Source of the DNA: Actinobacillus lignieresii
GTDB lineage: Bacteria > Pseudomonadota > Gammaproteobacteria > Enterobacterales > Pasteurellaceae
Length of the DNA stretch: 64,000 bases
Direction of reading: 5' to 3'
Assembly (NCBI RefSeq): GCF_900444945.1
Contig: NZ_UFRM01000001.1
Span: 940,501 to 1,004,500 of the forward strand
The notes below the pieces were generated by a model, which worked only from the letters and a program-made list of their open reading frames with translations, did no database searches and was not told where the DNA came from. Shown here piece by piece: positions 19,992 through 29,860 of this stretch (positions are counted from its first letter, which is position 1; each line of letters opens with the position of its first letter). A program made the translations under genes and the position numbers.

Positions 19992-21533
19992 TTATTTTTT
20001 AGCTTTTAAATCCGCCACTTTATGCGCTCGATAAATCGCATTGATCGCATGGATTAACGCACGCGCCGAAGACTCGACAATGTCGGTGGCTAAACCGACA
20101 CCATGGAAACGGCGTCCTTCGTGTTCAACCACGATATCCACTTGTCCCAATGCTTCCGCACCTTCGCCTTTTGCGGTAAGGTTATAATGAAGCATTTTTA
20201 CTTCCATACCCGTAATAGCCAAAATCGCATTAAAGACCGCATCGACCGGTCCGTTACCGCCGCTTGATACTTGGCTTAATTTTTCGCCGTCCAATTCCAC
20301 CTGAACAAACGCCGAAGCCGGTAAATGACTAATCATTTGTGACGTAATCACATCTAAATGCAATCTGTCCTCATCACCGGCTTGCATATCGATAAAGGCA
20401 AGCGCTTCCAAGTCATAATCAAATACTTGACCTTTCTTATCCGCCAATTTTAGGAATGCGTCATAAAGTTTATCCAAATCATAGTCGTTTTCTTGATAAC
20501 CCATTTCGCTCATATGATTTTTCACGGCGGCACGTCCTGAACGGGCGGTTAAATTTAATTTTTCTTTCTTCAAACCGATGGTTTCAGGCGACATAATTTC
20601 ATAGGTATTTTTATTTTTCACCATACCGTCTTGGTGGATACCGGATGAATGGGCAAAGGCATTCGAACCGACAATCGCTTTATTCGGTTGAATCGGCATA
20701 TTACATAATTGGCTGACCATTTGGCTGACACGATGAATTTCTTGCGTGTTAATGCGCGTATCTCTACCATTGAACATATCTTGGCGAGTTTTGATTGCCA
20801 TGACCACTTCTTCTAATGCGGTATTCCCCGCACGCTCGCCGATACCGTTAATCGTACATTCGATTTGTCTCGCACCATTTAACACTGCCGTGAGCGAGTT
20901 TGCCGTCGCCATACCTAAATCGTTATGACAATGCACCGAAACAACCGCTTTATCAATATTCGGCACACGGTTCATCACATTGGCAATAATATCGCCGTAC
21001 TGATACGGCAAACAGTAACCGACCGTATCCGGAATATTTACCGTAGTCGCACCGGCATTGATTGCCGCTTCGACAATACGACAAATGTTATCAATACCGG
21101 TACGTCCCGCATCTTCACAGGAAAACTCCACATCATCGGTATAGTTTCTGGCACGTTTAACCGCATGCACCGCCATTTCAACGACATCATCAAACGAACG
21201 TTTTAATTTAGACTCAACATGAATAGCGGAACTGGCGATAAATGTATGAATACGAAATGCTTCTGCGACTTTCAATGCTTCCGCCGCCACATCAATATCT
21301 TTATCCACTGCGCGGGATAATGCGCAAACACGGCTGTTTTTAATGTGTTGAGCAATGGTTTTTACCGACTCGAAATCCCCTGCCGATGAAACCGGAAAAC
21401 CAACTTCCATAACATCAACGCCTAAACGCTCTAATGCTAACGCAATTTGTAGTTTTTCTTTTACGGTTAAACTTGCTTTAAGCGATTGTTCACCGTCACG
21501 TAATGTCGTATCAAAAATAATAATGTTACTCAT
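19992..21533 (-). CDS. leuA: 2-isopropylmalate synthase
   Basis: LeuA condenses acetyl-CoA with 2-ketoisovalerate, the first committed step of leucine synthesis, and is inhibited by leucine. The HMGL-like domain has [10 protein letters not shown] at the N-terminus, the metal-binding SVHCHND and [16 protein letters not shown] and a C-terminal leucine-binding regulatory domain follow (about 390-513). The frame opens further upstream, but GGAGAG is correctly spaced for the ATG at 21533, and E. coli LeuA also starts [12 protein letters not shown]. That gives 513 residues. No leuBCD genes follow; a terminator does. Expression is controlled by the attenuator upstream. Confidence 0.97.
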   Translation of the reverse strand: MSNIIIFDTTLRDGEQSLKASLTVKEKLQIALALERLGVDVMEVGFPVSSAGDFESVKTIAQHIKNSRVCALSRAVDKDIDVAAEALKVAEAFRIHTFIASSAIHVESKLKRSFDDVVEMAVHAVKRARNYTDDVEFSCEDAGRTGIDNICRIVEAAINAGATTVNIPDTVGYCLPYQYGDIIANVMNRVPNIDKAVVSVHCHNDLGMATANSLTAVLNGARQIECTINGIGERAGNTALEEVVMAIKTRQDMFNGRDTRINTQEIHRVSQMVSQLCNMPIQPNKAIVGSNAFAHSSGIHQDGMVKNKNTYEIMSPETIGLKKEKLNLTARSGRAAVKNHMSEMGYQENDYDLDKLYDAFLKLADKKGQVFDYDLEALAFIDMQAGDEDRLHLDVITSQMISHLPASAFVQVELDGEKLSQVSSGGNGPVDAVFNAILAITGMEVKMLHYNLTAKGEGAEALGQVDIVVEHEGRRFHGVGLATDIVESSARALIHAINAIYRAHKVADLKAKK

Positions 21534-21545
21534 AAGCTCTCCATT

Positions 21546-21562
21546 AAGTGTTCTCAACACTT
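21546..21562 (-). promoter_or_regulatory. Hairpin next to the leuA ribosome-binding site
   Basis: AAGTGTT (21546-21552), loop CTC, AACACTT (21556-21562). It ends four bases before the GGAGAG of leuA, so it could affect translation or stabilise the processed mRNA. Confidence 0.4.
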
Positions 21563-21639
21563 TTATCCGAATTCAATATACCGAAATAAACTAGTCAAAT
21601 ATGCCCATCTTCACCGATTCTTTGCTATTTTTTATAAGT

Positions 21640-21666
21640 AAAAAAAACCCGCATCAATGTGCGGGC
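21640..21666 (-). terminator. leuA attenuator terminator
   Basis: On the minus strand CCCGCA, loop of six, TGCGGG (21665 down to 21648), followed by eight U (21647-21640). It lies between the leader peptide and leuA, 107 bases before the leuA start codon, as expected for a transcription attenuator. Confidence 0.88.
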
Positions 21667-21677
21667 AAAGTGTGGAT

Positions 21678-21693
21678 AGTGAACGCTTTCACT
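21678..21693 (-). promoter_or_regulatory. Pause or antiterminator-type hairpin in the leuA leader
   Basis: AGTGAA, loop of four, TTCACT between the leader-peptide stop and the terminator. In amino-acid attenuators such a hairpin is either the pause structure or part of the antiterminator. Which one applies cannot be decided by eye. Confidence 0.5.
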
Positions 21694-21704
21694 CCGAACG
21701 ACCT

Positions 21705-21761
21705 TTATCCTCGCACGAAATGCGATAACAGAAGCAGTCGAAGAGATAGTCGTTTTTCCAT
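21705..21761 (-). CDS. leuL: leu operon leader peptide, 18 residues
   Basis: An 18-codon frame reads MEKRLSLRLLLLSHFVRG. It holds six leucines, four of them consecutive (CTG CTT CTG TTA) and one the rare CTA. It starts about 41 bases after the predicted transcription start and ends 39 bases before the terminator hairpin, the classical geometry for ribosome-mediated attenuation. Ribosome stalling at the Leu codons when leucyl-tRNA is scarce would favour the antiterminator and let leuA be transcribed. The Shine-Dalgarno is weak. This frame is too short for ordinary gene finders. Confidence 0.85.
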   Translation of the reverse strand: MEKRLSLRLLLLSHFVRG

Positions 21762-21808
21762 TATGTTGTGTGTGTTTATGTTTGCATAGTTATTTGAAAT
21801 ACGGGTAC

Positions 21809-21836
21809 ATATTAACTTCAAATAGAGTGAAGTCAA
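21809..21836 (-). promoter_or_regulatory. leuA promoter
   Basis: On the minus strand TTGACT (21836-21831), a 16-base spacer and TAATAT (21814-21809), with initiation expected near 21802. The -35 matches 5 of 6 and the -10 matches 4 of 6. Confidence 0.6.
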
Positions 21837-22130
21837 TAGCATTTTTCACTACAAGCAAACGATTTCCCGATAAAACATTGCATAAAAACAGTGATTAATT
21901 CTTTATAAATTAAAATAATTAGCAAATAACGCTAATACATCTAAATTCTTCCGAATAAACATTAGCTGTTTTAACAAAATGCAAGACCTCCGACCTTTTA
22001 ATTCTTTTTCTGATTTTTTCAATAATTTTTGATTACGGTAGTAGAAATTCGCTATTTTCTTTGAAGAAACCGGTCAAATTTGTTAGCCTTAAATCAAATT
22101 ATAATCAGAATAAATTTATAAGGATCTTTT
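21837..22130. other. AT-rich gap between divergent leuA and yigL
   Basis: About 290 bases with no supported frame. It must hold the yigL promoter, but I cannot fix it. No repeat or RNA structure stands out. Confidence 0.4.
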
Positions 22131-22946
22131 ATGACTCACCCGTTTCGCGCCATTGTTTCCGATTTAGACGGAACACTTCTGAATGCCGACCATAAAATAG
22201 GTCAATATACGATAGAAACGTTAAGCAAACTCTCTCAACAAGGTATCGATATTTTTTTCGCAACGGGGCGAAATTATCCCGATGTAAAACATATCATTAG
22301 CAAAGTCAATGTTAATGAAGCGATGCTCATTACCTCTAACGGCGCCAGAGCGAATTTTCTTTCCGGTCAGACCGTATTAAATCACTACCTTCCGGAAGAT
22401 ATTGCATTTCAGCTGATGAATATCCCTTTCGACAGTAATAGAGTTTGCCTTAACAGCTACCAAGGCGACGAATGGTTTATCAATGTCGATATCGAACAGT
22501 TAAAAAAATATCACAAAGATTCCGGCTATTCCTATCAAGTCGTCGATTTCAGCAAACACCACGGGCGTCAAACCGAGAAAGTTTTCTTTATCGGTAAGGC
22601 TCCGGAAGATCTCGTCCCAATCGAACAATATATTAAAGCGAAGTTTGGCGACCGAATTTATATGACCTATTCCGCGCTGCTCTGTTTGGAAGTAATGAAC
22701 AAATCCGTATCAAAAGGCAATGCGCTTGAAGAATTGGTAAAACTAAGAGGCTACGAGTTAAAAGATTGTTTGGCATTCGGCGATGGTATGAACGATATAG
22801 AAATGCTTTCCAAAGTGGGGAAAGGTTGTATTATGCGGAATGCGGATAAGCGTTTAATTCAAGCGTTACCTCAACATGAAATTATCGGCAATAATGCGCA
22901 TGAATCGGTCGCCGCTTATATACGGGCTACATTCGGTATCCTCTGA
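22131..22946 (+). CDS. yigL: HAD-superfamily sugar/pyridoxal phosphatase YigL
   Basis: A Cof-type HAD hydrolase of 271 residues. The nucleophile motif is DLDGTLL (Asp about 11), motif II is ATGR, the cap domain occupies about 85-190, and motif IV is FGDGMNDIEML. Similarity to E. coli YigL extends through the cap (ITSNGAR, DEWF, CLEVM, VSKGNALEELVK and KGCIM), so orthology is likely. YigL dephosphorylates pyridoxal phosphate and sugar phosphates. The exact substrate here is an inference. Confidence 0.85.
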   Translation: MTHPFRAIVSDLDGTLLNADHKIGQYTIETLSKLSQQGIDIFFATGRNYPDVKHIISKVNVNEAMLITSNGARANFLSGQTVLNHYLPEDIAFQLMNIPFDSNRVCLNSYQGDEWFINVDIEQLKKYHKDSGYSYQVVDFSKHHGRQTEKVFFIGKAPEDLVPIEQYIKAKFGDRIYMTYSALLCLEVMNKSVSKGNALEELVKLRGYELKDCLAFGDGMNDIEMLSKVGKGCIMRNADKRLIQALPQHEIIGNNAHESVAAYIRATFGIL

Positions 22947-22960
22947 TCGTTTATCTATTA

Positions 22961-23014
22961 ACAAGCGGTCTGATAACCGAACGATATTGCAAATTTTTGG
23001 TCTTAACAGACCGC
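22961..23014. repeat. Uptake signal with short inverted repeat (yigL-macA)
   Basis: ACAAGCGGTC (22961-22970) overlaps GCGGTCTG, which faces CAGACCGC (23007-23014) across 34 bases. There is no clear T-run, so termination is doubtful. Confidence 0.5.
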
Positions 23015-23042
23015 ATATTACCTAGACATTATCGGAAAACAA

Positions 23043-24224
23043 ATGAAATTAAAATCGTTAATCACGGGATTGACCCTTGCCGGTATTATAACCGCCGGCT
23101 ATTTCTATTTTTTTAATCAAAGTGACAATCAACAAGTCTATTATATTACCGAACCCGTCGCACGAGGCACGATTGATAAGCATGTATTGGCAACCGGCTC
23201 GGTACGCGCCAGTAAGCGGACCGAAGTCGGGGCGCAGGTATCCGGTAAAATCATTAATCTTTATGTGGCCTTGGGGCAACAAGTTAAAAAAGGCGATTTG
23301 CTTGCCGAAATAGATTCGAGTAATCAAAGTAACAGTTTAAGCACGGCGGAAGCAACGCTTTCCTCTTATCAGGCACAGTTAAAATCCGCTCAAGTCGCAT
23401 TGGAAGTCGCACAATCCAATTTCAATCGTTTAAATAAACTTTATAAGCAACAAAGCGCTTCCCAAAGTGATTTTGAAACGGCGAAAAATACCTTAGCTTC
23501 CGCCAGAGCGACGGTAGATAACGTAAAAGCGCAAATTAAATCGGCACAAATTTCGGTAAACGATGCCAAAACCAATTTAAATTATACGCAAATCGTATCG
23601 CCGATGGACGGCACTATTGTGTCCATACCGGTTTCGGTCGGGCAAACCGTCAATGCGAATCAAACCTCGCCGACTATTGTTCATGTGGCGGATTTAAGCA
23701 AGATGCTAGTCAAACTTGAGATTTCCGAAGGCGATATCGCTCAAGTAAAATCGGGACAAGCGATTCGATTTACGACACTGGCGGAACCTAATCATACGCA
23801 CAACAGTAAAATTGACAGCGTAGATCCGGCATTGACTACCTTAAGTGACGATAACGCCTCAAATAAATATGCGGAGAAATCAGGCAATACCGAAGCGATT
23901 TACTACTACGCCAATTCTTTGGTTGAAAATTCGGAGCAAAGATTACGTATCGGTATGACGGTGCAAGGGCAAGTGGATATTGTTAAGCGCGAAAACGTGT
24001 TGATCGTGCCGACATCTGCGCTGAAGAAAAAAAGTAATGCGGTGTTTATCAATGTATTGGAAAATAATCAATCGATTGAGAAAAAAGTCGAAATCGGGCT
24101 TGCCGACAGTCAATATACCGAAGTGTTGAGTGGTTTAAATGAGGGAGAAAAAGTGATTACCGCCCAACGTACGGATGATGAAAAAATCAGTGCGGAAATG
24201 CGCCGCAGACCGGGCGGATTCTAA
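23043..24224 (+). CDS. MacA-like periplasmic adaptor (membrane fusion protein)
   Basis: The protein has an N-terminal membrane anchor (about 5-24), a beta-barrel/lipoyl half-motif VGAQVSGKIINLYVALGQQVKKGD, a coiled-coil hairpin (about 95-185), the second lipoyl half (YTQIVSPMDGTIVSIPVSVGQTV) and a C-terminal membrane-proximal domain. The match to E. coli MacA, the adaptor of the MacAB-TolC exporter, runs end to end by eye. However, no macB ABC transporter gene follows; the next gene is convergent. It may work with a partner elsewhere or be an orphan adaptor. 393 residues. Confidence 0.82.
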   Translation: MKLKSLITGLTLAGIITAGYFYFFNQSDNQQVYYITEPVARGTIDKHVLATGSVRASKRTEVGAQVSGKIINLYVALGQQVKKGDLLAEIDSSNQSNSLSTAEATLSSYQAQLKSAQVALEVAQSNFNRLNKLYKQQSASQSDFETAKNTLASARATVDNVKAQIKSAQISVNDAKTNLNYTQIVSPMDGTIVSIPVSVGQTVNANQTSPTIVHVADLSKMLVKLEISEGDIAQVKSGQAIRFTTLAEPNHTHNSKIDSVDPALTTLSDDNASNKYAEKSGNTEAIYYYANSLVENSEQRLRIGMTVQGQVDIVKRENVLIVPTSALKKKSNAVFINVLENNQSIEKKVEIGLADSQYTEVLSGLNEGEKVITAQRTDDEKISAEMRRRPGGF

Positions 24225-24236
24225 TTGACTAAAAGC

Positions 24237-24279
24237 AAGCGGTGGAAATTTACAATATTTTAGTAAATTTCCACCGCTT
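24237..24279. terminator. Perfect uptake-type hairpin between convergent genes
   Basis: AAGCGGTGGAAATTTAC (24237-24253) pairs over 17 bp with GTAAATTTCCACCGCTT (24263-24279). An ACCGCTTGT uptake core is at its right edge. It serves macA and the opposing transporter gene. Confidence 0.82.
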
Positions 24280-24303
24280 GTTTACATTAAATCGTCCGAA
24301 AAA

Positions 24304-25242
24304 TTATTTTTCGTTCTTAATCGAGGCGAAAATCATCGCCAATACCGGACCGGAAATATTGTGCCAAAAGCTAAATACCGCACTTGGCACCGCCACCACC
24401 GGATTCGCTTTAAAATGCAATGCGGCTAACGCTGCGCCTAAACCGGAATTTTGCATACCGACTTCAATCGAAACCGCTTTACTGTCGGCAATCGGTAATT
24501 TTAATACTCGACCTACCGTATAACCGATTAAATAACCTAAACCGTTATGTAATACCACTACGAAGAAAATCAATAAACCGGATTCGATAATACGATCTTT
24601 ACTGACCGAAACCACCGCCGTTACGATTAAGATAATCGCCACAACCGAAATTAACGGCATCGTTTGGCTGAATTGTTCGATTTTTTGTTTAAAAATAGAA
24701 CGAATCACTACCCCGACAAAAATCGGTAACAATACCATTTTTAAGACGGAAACGAACATTGCGCCCGCATCAATTTCCAACCATTCGCTTGCAAATAAAT
24801 AGAAAATCGCCGGCGTTAATACCGGAGCCAATAAAGTTGAAACGGTAGTGCAAGCGACGGATAACGCCGTATTTCCTCTTGCCAAATAAGTCATCACGTT
24901 CGATGACGTCCCGCCCGGACAAGAACCGACTAAAATTACCCCGATTGCTAAATCCGGCGGTAGCTGAAATGCTTTAGCCAATAAAAAAGCAATACTCGGC
25001 ATCACGACAAATTGCGCAATCACTCCGATAATCGCCGCTTTCGGATTTTTAGTGACTTCGCCAAAATCCTTAAAGGTTAAAGTAAGCCCCATTCCCAGCA
25101 TGACGATACCGAGCAAGTATGGAATCCAAGGTACGAATTGCTTAAAAGTTTCCGGATATTGCGCCGAAATAAAGGCAAATACCACTACCCAAATAGCAAA
25201 TGTTTTACTCACAAATAACGTCAGTTTTAATAAAAAATTCAT
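24304..25242 (-). CDS. Bile acid:sodium symporter family (BASS) transporter
   Basis: A 312-residue integral membrane protein with nine or ten hydrophobic segments. It carries the two BASS signature crossover motifs GSCPGGTSSNV (about 106-116) and EVGMQNSGLGAAL (about 263-275). Family members carry organic anions with sodium; bacterial relatives such as PanS and YocS transport ketopantoate or similar acids. Nothing next to it fixes the substrate. Confidence 0.88.
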   Translation of the reverse strand: MNFLLKLTLFVSKTFAIWVVVFAFISAQYPETFKQFVPWIPYLLGIVMLGMGLTLTFKDFGEVTKNPKAAIIGVIAQFVVMPSIAFLLAKAFQLPPDLAIGVILVGSCPGGTSSNVMTYLARGNTALSVACTTVSTLLAPVLTPAIFYLFASEWLEIDAGAMFVSVLKMVLLPIFVGVVIRSIFKQKIEQFSQTMPLISVVAIILIVTAVVSVSKDRIIESGLLIFFVVVLHNGLGYLIGYTVGRVLKLPIADSKAVSIEVGMQNSGLGAALAALHFKANPVVAVPSAVFSFWHNISGPVLAMIFASIKNEK

Positions 25243-25315
25243 GTTGTGTCCTTATTTATTATTAACATATATTGATTTAAATTAAAGGAAACACAGGCTA
25301 CCTGAATTTTTTAGA

Positions 25316-25341
25316 AATGTGAATAGACAAGCATTCGCATT
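25316..25341. promoter_or_regulatory. Inverted repeat between the transporter and lppC/hel genes
   Basis: AATGTGAAT (25316-25324) faces ATTCGCATT (25333-25341), with one mismatch, in the shared upstream region of two divergent genes. The symmetry suggests an operator, but it fits no regulator I can name with confidence. Confidence 0.3.
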
Positions 25342-25390
25342 CTTTGTACCCTTTACAAACTTTTAACTGATTACGTTAAAAGAGATTTAA

Positions 25391-26230
<840 letters not shown>

Positions 26231-26254
26231 TTTATCTTATCAAATTCACTTCCG

Positions 26255-26280
26255 AAGACCGCCACAAGCGGTCTTTTTTC
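26255..26280 (+). terminator. Terminator after hel, containing an uptake core
   Basis: AAGACCGC (26255-26262), loop CACAA, GCGGTCTT (26268-26275), then a T-run. The ACAAGCGGTC uptake signal is built into the loop and right arm. Confidence 0.9.
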
Positions 26281-26344
26281 TATCTCTCTTTACAAAATTT
26301 TGCTAGGATTGAACCGCTTATTTTAACCTAACAAGGACATAACA

Positions 26345-27637
26345 ATGGTTACCATGAATATTACGCTTTCCCAAGATCCCGCTCCCGAACAATGGGGCAA
26401 AAATGCCATTCTGTCTGCCAATCAACAAGGTATGACGATTCACCTACAAAAAGATCCGCTAACGACGATTCAGCGTGCCGCTCGTAAAATTAAAAATCAA
26501 GGCGTTTTAAACGTTACGCTTAGCGGACAAGGTTGGACATTAGAAGAATGTTGGGCATTTCATCAAGGTTTTATCAGTGTTCGCAATACCGGAACAGTAA
26601 GTTACCCCGACTTAGCCGAACAACAAGCGGAATTTGATGCACGTTTGCATTGTTCTGACTTTACACGTGCTTTGATTAACGAATCTTCCGAAACGCTTAC
26701 CCCTGAGCGTTTAGCGCAAAAAGCGGCGGAGTTTATTACTAAACAGTCTGAGCAATATCTCGGTAAAAATGTAGTCTACGCCGAAATGATTAGCGGTGAA
26801 GTGTTAAAACAGCAAGGCTATCACGGTATTTGGACGGTAGGTAAAGGCTCTGCAAATAAACCGACATTGCTCAAATTGGATTTTAATCCGAGCGGTGATA
26901 TTAATGCACCCGTGCTTGCTTGTTTAGTCGGTAAAGGCATTACTTTTGATACCGGCGGTTATAGCATTAAACCGAGTGACTCAATGAGTACTATGCGTAC
27001 CGATATGGGCGGTGCAGCCTTATTAACCGGTGCATTAGGCTTTGCAATCAGTCGCGGCTTAACACAACGGGTAAAACTCTACTTATGCTGTGCGGAAAAT
27101 ATGGTAAGCAGTACTGCATTTAAATTAGGCGATATTATCGAATATCGCAATGGCGTTAGTGCAGAAGTGCTGAATACCGATGCGGAAGGTCGCTTAGTGT
27201 TAGCGGACGGCTTAATTGAAGCCAGTGAGCAAAATGCGAAATTTCTTATTGATGCGGCAACCTTAACCGGCGCGGCAAAAGTGGCGGTCGGTAATGACTA
27301 CCATTCGGTACTGTCTATGGATGATGAATTAACCGCTTGCTTATTTAATGCGGCAAAAGCGGAACACGAACCCTTCTGGCGTTTACCGTTTGAAGAATTT
27401 CATCGTTCACAAATTTCGTCATCATTTGCAGATATTGCCAATATCGGATCAGTACCGGTTGGTGCCGGTGCAAGCACGGCAACCGCCTTTTTATCGTACT
27501 TTGTGAAAGATTACGAAAAAAATTGGCTTCATATTGATGCTTCCGCCACTTTCCGTAAAACAGCGAGTGATTTATGGGCGGCAGGTGCAACCGGTTTAGG
27601 GATGAAAACCCTCGCGAATCTGCTTTTATCTCGATAA
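26345..27637 (+). CDS. pepB: Peptidase B (M17 leucyl aminopeptidase family)
   Basis: A cytosolic metallo-aminopeptidase that completes peptide degradation. The two-metal catalytic domain shows [23 protein letters not shown] and the M17 signature [14 protein letters not shown]. The N-terminal half is shorter than in PepA, as expected for PepB. At 430 residues it has the usual size. An AAGGACA ribosome-binding site precedes the ATG at 26345. Confidence 0.93.
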   Translation: MVTMNITLSQDPAPEQWGKNAILSANQQGMTIHLQKDPLTTIQRAARKIKNQGVLNVTLSGQGWTLEECWAFHQGFISVRNTGTVSYPDLAEQQAEFDARLHCSDFTRALINESSETLTPERLAQKAAEFITKQSEQYLGKNVVYAEMISGEVLKQQGYHGIWTVGKGSANKPTLLKLDFNPSGDINAPVLACLVGKGITFDTGGYSIKPSDSMSTMRTDMGGAALLTGALGFAISRGLTQRVKLYLCCAENMVSSTAFKLGDIIEYRNGVSAEVLNTDAEGRLVLADGLIEASEQNAKFLIDAATLTGAAKVAVGNDYHSVLSMDDELTACLFNAAKAEHEPFWRLPFEEFHRSQISSSFADIANIGSVPVGAGASTATAFLSYFVKDYEKNWLHIDASATFRKTASDLWAAGATGLGMKTLANLLLSR

Positions 27638-27664
27638 ACGTTTTGTAAAATTTCCAAAAAATTT

Positions 27665-27708
27665 AACCGCTTGTTCCGCTAAAGTTCGCGTAAAACAAGC
27701 GGTTTTAT
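27665..27708. terminator. Uptake-signal pair between pepB and kdsD
   Basis: AACCGCTTGTT (27665-27675) and AACAAGCGGTT (27694-27704) form an 11-bp stem with an 18-base loop, followed by TTATTTT. Each arm contains an uptake-signal core. Confidence 0.75.
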
Positions 27709-27764
27709 TTTGCTTTGTGTATAATATTGCGAATTGACTTCTATTTTGCCATTTAGGAACAAAT

Positions 27765-28700
27765 ATGAATTACTTAGCGAGTGCAAACGAAACTCTCAGC
27801 CTTTACGCCCAAGCAATTAGCCAGCTTAATCAACGTTTAGACGGCGCATTTAATCAAGCGGTCGAAATGGTTTTGAACTGTGAAGGACGCGTCGTGGTTG
27901 CGGGTATCGGTAAATCCGGTTTAGTCGGACAAAAAATGGTCGCGACGTTTGCTTCAACCGGCACACCGAGTTTTTATTTACATCCGACCGAAGCCTTCCA
28001 CGGCGATTTAGGGATGTTAAAACCGATTGATGTGGTGATTCTTATTTCCAACAGCGGAGAAACCAATGATGTAATTAAATTATTACCCAGCCTAAAAAGT
28101 TTCGGTAATAAAATTATTGCGATGACCGGCAATCCGAATTCAACTCTTGCTCAACACGCCAATTTAATTCTCAATATCGGTGTTGAGCGAGAAGCCTGCC
28201 CGAATAATCTTGCCCCTACTACATCGACACTAGTAACCATGGCGCTCGGCGATGCGTTGGCGATTGCATTAATCAACGCACGTGACTTCAAAGCGGAAGA
28301 CTTCGCTCGCTTCCACCCGGGCGGTAGCTTAGGACGTAAATTGCTCAATCGCGTGAAAGACGTGATGCAAACTAAGTTGCCGATCGCCCAACCGAATGCG
28401 GATTTCAGTACGATTCTAAGTGTGATGAATGAAGGCAGAATGGGCGTGGCATTAATTATGCAAGGCGAACAATTACAAGGCATTATCACTGACGGCGATA
28501 TTCGTCGTACGTTAGCGCAATTCGGTACGGACAGTTTAGCGAAAACCGCCGAACAAATTATGTCGAAACATCCGAAAACCGTTTCGGACAATACTTATTT
28601 GGCGAAAGCGGAAGAAATGATGAAAGAATTGCATATTCATTCGCTCATTGCGCTGAACGACGAAGGCAAAGTGTCCGGTATTATGGAATTCTCAAGTTAA
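27765..28700 (+). CDS. kdsD: D-arabinose 5-phosphate isomerase KdsD
   Basis: KdsD interconverts ribulose-5-P and arabinose-5-P, the first step toward Kdo of the LPS inner core. The 311 residues start with a SIS domain (VAGIGKSGLVGQKM, STGTPSFYLHPTEAFHGDLG, ISNSGETNDVIKL). Two CBS domains follow (about 205-260 and 272-311). A homologous KpsF can belong to capsule clusters, but no capsule genes are nearby, so the housekeeping assignment is preferred. Confidence 0.93.
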   Translation: MNYLASANETLSLYAQAISQLNQRLDGAFNQAVEMVLNCEGRVVVAGIGKSGLVGQKMVATFASTGTPSFYLHPTEAFHGDLGMLKPIDVVILISNSGETNDVIKLLPSLKSFGNKIIAMTGNPNSTLAQHANLILNIGVEREACPNNLAPTTSTLVTMALGDALAIALINARDFKAEDFARFHPGGSLGRKLLNRVKDVMQTKLPIAQPNADFSTILSVMNEGRMGVALIMQGEQLQGIITDGDIRRTLAQFGTDSLAKTAEQIMSKHPKTVSDNTYLAKAEEMMKELHIHSLIALNDEGKVSGIMEFSS

Positions 28701-28709
28701 GGATGTTTT

Positions 28710-29198
28710 GTGGCAAAATCAAATTATATTACTCGCGGCGGATGGCAGACCTTAGATCAAGAACTTAAATTCTTGTGGAAAGACGAACGCCCGAAAGTAA
28801 CGCAAGCGGTATCGGAAGCCGCCGCTTTAGGTGATCGAAGTGAGAATGCCGAATATATTTACGGTAAACGTCGCTTACGTGAAATTGATCGCCGAGTTCG
28901 TTTTTTATCTAAACGCTTAGAAGTGTTACAAATCGTGGATTATCATCCGAAACAAGAAGGCAAAGTCTTTTTCGGTGCTTGGGTTGAGCTTGAAAACGAA
29001 CAAGGAGAAACCAAGCAATACAGGATTGTCGGGTGTGATGAATTTGATCCGGCTAAGAATTGGATCTCAATTGATTCGCCGGTAGCCCGAGCGTTAATCG
29101 GTAAAGAAGCGGATGATGAAATTAAGGTGAATACGCCGCTTGGCAAAAGCTTGCTATATATCAACAAAATCTGGTATGAGAAAGAAGGTCTTTACTAG
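28710..29198 (+). CDS. greB: Transcript-cleavage factor GreB
   Basis: GreB rescues backtracked RNA polymerase by stimulating cleavage of the nascent RNA. The N-terminal coiled-coil (about 1-75) holds the acidic tip ALGDRSENAEYIYGKRRLREIDRR; a C-terminal FKBP-like domain follows. The start is GTG with an AAGG Shine-Dalgarno six bases upstream. The 162 residues match the family. It begins nine bases after kdsD and is probably in the same transcript. Confidence 0.95.
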   Translation: MAKSNYITRGGWQTLDQELKFLWKDERPKVTQAVSEAAALGDRSENAEYIYGKRRLREIDRRVRFLSKRLEVLQIVDYHPKQEGKVFFGAWVELENEQGETKQYRIVGCDEFDPAKNWISIDSPVARALIGKEADDEIKVNTPLGKSLLYINKIWYEKEGLY

Positions 29199-29210
29199 TA
29201 CATAAAATGT

Positions 29211-29264
29211 AAGCGGTCGTTTTTAACGGGAAATTTGCAAAATTCCAGTCAAAAACGACCGCTT
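29211..29264. terminator. Perfect uptake-type terminator between greB and ribH
   Basis: AAGCGGTCGTTTTT (29211-29224) pairs over 14 bp with AAAAACGACCGCTT (29251-29264). GACCGCTTGT is complete on the right arm. It serves both convergent transcripts. Confidence 0.85.
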
Positions 29265-29288
29265 GTTTTTAGTACGTCAAACGAAAAA

Positions 29289-29750
29289 TTAGATCGCTTT
29301 TAATACGTTTACCATTTCAATTGCACCTAATGCACACTCTGAACCTTTGTTACCTGCTTTAGTACCCGCGCGTTCAATCGCCTGTTCAATATTTTCTGTG
29401 GTTAATACACCGAAAATTACCGGTACACCGGTTTCTAATGCAACTGCACCGATACCTTTTGCCGCTTCATTACACACGTAATCATAGTGAGTTGTTGAAC
29501 CACGAATTACTGTACCTAAACAAATTACCGCATCATATTTACCGCTTGTTGCCATTTTTTTCGCTACTAACGGGATCTCAAATGCTCCCGGTACCCATAC
29601 CGTATCAATATCATTTTCATCCGCACCGTGACGCACTAAAGTATCAATTGCGCCGCTTAATAATTTATCGTTGATAAAATCGTTGAAACGTGCGGTTACG
29701 ATACCGAATTTTAAACCTGTCGCAACTAAGTTACCTGTAATCTTTGCCAT
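29289..29750 (-). CDS. ribH: 6,7-dimethyl-8-ribityllumazine synthase
   Basis: RibH condenses the DHBP four-carbon unit with the ribitylaminopyrimidine to give the riboflavin precursor lumazine. The 153 residues show [23 protein letters not shown] and the catalytic histidine in [14 protein letters not shown]. The family assembles as an icosahedral or pentameric shell. It is the last gene of the rib operon on this strand, about 110 bases after ribBA, with an uptake core in the gap. Confidence 0.96.
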   Translation of the reverse strand: MAKITGNLVATGLKFGIVTARFNDFINDKLLSGAIDTLVRHGADENDIDTVWVPGAFEIPLVAKKMATSGKYDAVICLGTVIRGSTTHYDYVCNEAAKGIGAVALETGVPVIFGVLTTENIEQAIERAGTKAGNKGSECALGAIEMVNVLKAI

Positions 29751-29860
29751 TTTTTTGTCCTCTTGAAATATGCAAAATTTTATAAAAAAGTGACCGCTTG
29801 TATCATTTTATAGTAGGGACGCAATGCTTGCTTCCCTAACATTACATACAGTCGTTAAAG

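Noticed and set aside
21601..21789. 62-codon plus-strand frame upstream of leuA
   Set aside because: It covers the leuA leader peptide and terminator in antisense; no ribosome-binding site or family match.
28151..28591. 146-codon minus-strand frame opposite kdsD
   Set aside because: Antisense to the SIS/CBS-domain gene; no ribosome-binding site or family features.
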